Shown here: in pieces, positions 42,536-43,469 of the stretch
How the letters are laid out: each line of letters opens with the position of its first letter
How positions within the stretch are numbered: the stretch's first letter is position 1
From: Rhizobacter sp.
GTDB taxonomy: Bacteria > Pseudomonadota > Gammaproteobacteria > Burkholderiales > Burkholderiaceae_C
DNA length: 43,469 nucleotides
Assembly: GCF_018780185.1 (NCBI RefSeq)
Contig: NZ_JADMJX010000023.1
Location: forward strand, 1-43,469
Direction: 5' to 3'
Translations under genes and position numbers: made by a program
The notes under the pieces: generated by a model
What the model saw: the letters and a program-made list of their open reading frames with translations, nothing else
Database searches by the model: none
What the model was told of the DNA's origin: nothing

Positions 42536-43469
42536 ACTCGGCACCACCGGCGGCGACACCGCACCCTTCGAGGCCGGGGTGCCGGCCACCCACCCGCTGC
42601 GCCCGCTGCAGGCCGGGCAGGTGGTCGATGGCTTCCGGCTCGACAAGCACCTGCACCAGGGCGGCATGGCGCAGCTCTGGCAGGTGACGGCGGTCGACGA
42701 CAGCCACGGCGCGGTGCAAGAGATGCCGCTCATCATGAAGGTGCCGCGCATCCTGGGCGGCGAAGACCCGGCGAGCATCGTCGGCTTCGAGGTCGAGCAG
42801 ATGATCCTGCCGCGCTTGTCGGGTGTGCATGTGCCGCGTTTCGTCGCCAAGGGCGACTTCACCCGCCAGCCCTACATCGTGATGGAGCGCATTGGCGGCG
42901 ACTCGCTGCGCAAGCGGCTCGACCACGCGCCTCTGCCCGTTGCCGAGGTCGTTGACATCGGCACGCGCGTGGCCACCGCGCTGCACGACCTGCACCGCCA
43001 GCACCTGGTGCACCTCGACGTGAAGCCGAGCAACATCATGTTCCGTGAGACGGGTGAGGCGGTGCTGGTCGACTTCGGCCTCGCGCGCCACGACCACCTG
43101 CCCGACCTGCTCGACGAAGAGTTCGAGCTGCCGATGGGCACCGGCCCCTACATCTCGCCCGAGCAGGTGCAGTTCGTGCGCAACGACCCGCGCAGCGACC
43201 TGTTCGCGCTCGGCGTGATGCTCTACCACCTCACCACCGGCGAGCGCCCCTTCGGCTCGCCCGACAGCGTGCGCGGCCTGCGCGAGCGCCTGTACCGCGA
43301 CCCGGTGCCGCCGATCACGCTGCGGCCCGACTGCCCGCCCTGGCTGCAAGAGATCATCCTGCAGGCCCTGGAACCCTTGCCCGACAAGCGCCAGCAGACA
43401 GGCGCCCAGCTCGCCTTCGAGCTGCAGCACCCCGAGCAGGTGGTGCTGACCGAGCGCGCCGCCCGCCGC
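42525..43469 (+). CDS. Serine/threonine protein kinase, Hanks type (3' truncated by window edge)
   Basis: The open frame from ATG 42525 reads to the window end without a stop (315 residues). It has a Gly-rich loop (HLHQGGMAQLW), a catalytic Lys in LIMKVP (K72), HLDVKPSN (D165, K167, N170), DFG in LVDFGLARH (D183), and GTGPYISPEQ with SDLFALGVMLYHLTTGERPF. The kinase fold is nearly complete. HRD is replaced by HLD, so it is a non-RD kinase. The part beyond residue 315, possibly a sensor or membrane domain, is missing. It overlaps the phosphoesterase gene by 11 nt. Confidence 0.93.
   Translation, partial: MAAELGTTGGDTAPFEAGVPATHPLRPLQAGQVVDGFRLDKHLHQGGMAQLWQVTAVDDSHGAVQEMPLIMKVPRILGGEDPASIVGFEVEQMILPRLSGVHVPRFVAKGDFTRQPYIVMERIGGDSLRKRLDHAPLPVAEVVDIGTRVATALHDLHRQHLVHLDVKPSNIMFRETGEAVLVDFGLARHDHLPDLLDEEFELPMGTGPYISPEQVQFVRNDPRSDLFALGVMLYHLTTGERPFGSPDSVRGLRERLYRDPVPPITLRPDCPPWLQEIILQALEPLPDKRQQTGAQLAFELQHPEQVVLTERAARR

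Overview
This is about 43 kb of a high-GC, densely packed chromosome from a betaproteobacterium. It most resembles order Burkholderiales, in the Rubrivivax/Leptothrix/Rhizobacter or Comamonadaceae neighbourhood. The assignment rests on gene content and order (hldD-comEA; rpsP-rimM-trmD-rplS; an AI-2E-type permease-hda-HAD-pcnB-folK cluster; rpsT, DUF3579, argD, argF), strong third-position GC, and intergenic C/G-block hairpin elements of a type common in that group. I see no prophage, transposase, integron, CRISPR array, tRNA or rRNA. The window is core chromosome with a few accessory or regulatory islands.

Layout. 1-7.3 kb: the end of hldD, a ComEA-like DNA-binding protein, a patatin-like lipase, a His/Arg-rich exported protein, dnaE and divergent trhO. 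7.3-11.3 kb: a DUF599 membrane protein, an FMN reductase/pirin pair with a divergent LysR regulator, and gluQ. 11.3-17.4 kb is a sensory island: a PAS-PAS-HisKA-HATPase-REC hybrid kinase, a divergent TetR regulator, an Aer-like chemoreceptor, then an FKBP isomerase and a transglutaminase-like protease. 17.4-22.5 kb: an RhlE-type helicase with a 355-nt upstream region, orn, an M48 protease, a PhhB-like dehydratase and rsgA. 22.5-26.6 kb: a CobD/CbiB-family protein, a CoA-type NUDIX hydrolase and the rpsP-rimM-trmD-rplS operon. 26.6-30.4 kb: a GNAT acetyltransferase, a TM2 protein, a PhoU-like (DUF47)/Pit phosphate pair, a deoxynucleoside kinase and a DUF486 protein. 30.4-38.6 kb: a serine hydrolase, folK, pcnB, a HAD phosphatase, hda, an AI-2E-family permease, a SirB1 protein and murJ. 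38.7-43.5 kb: rpsT, DUF3579, argD-argF, and a metallophosphoesterase overlapping a Ser/Thr protein kinase that runs off the window.

The most interesting signals are regulatory. (1) The TetR gene is flanked by two sites sharing AGCGTACGCG. One fills the spacer of a predicted sigma-70 promoter for the hybrid kinase and the other fills the spacer of a sigma-28-like promoter for the chemoreceptor, which suggests one repressor controlling two sensors. (2) A non-RD Ser/Thr kinase overlaps a calcineurin-like phosphoesterase gene. (3) A Pho-box-like direct repeat lies upstream of the DUF47-pit operon. (4) A recurrent -10 signature TANNNTCGC occurs at six genes, and five genes have a -10 only 7-8 nt before the start codon, which suggests leaderless mRNAs. 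No obviously new multi-gene system is visible. All assignments come from reading the sequence and were not checked by database search.
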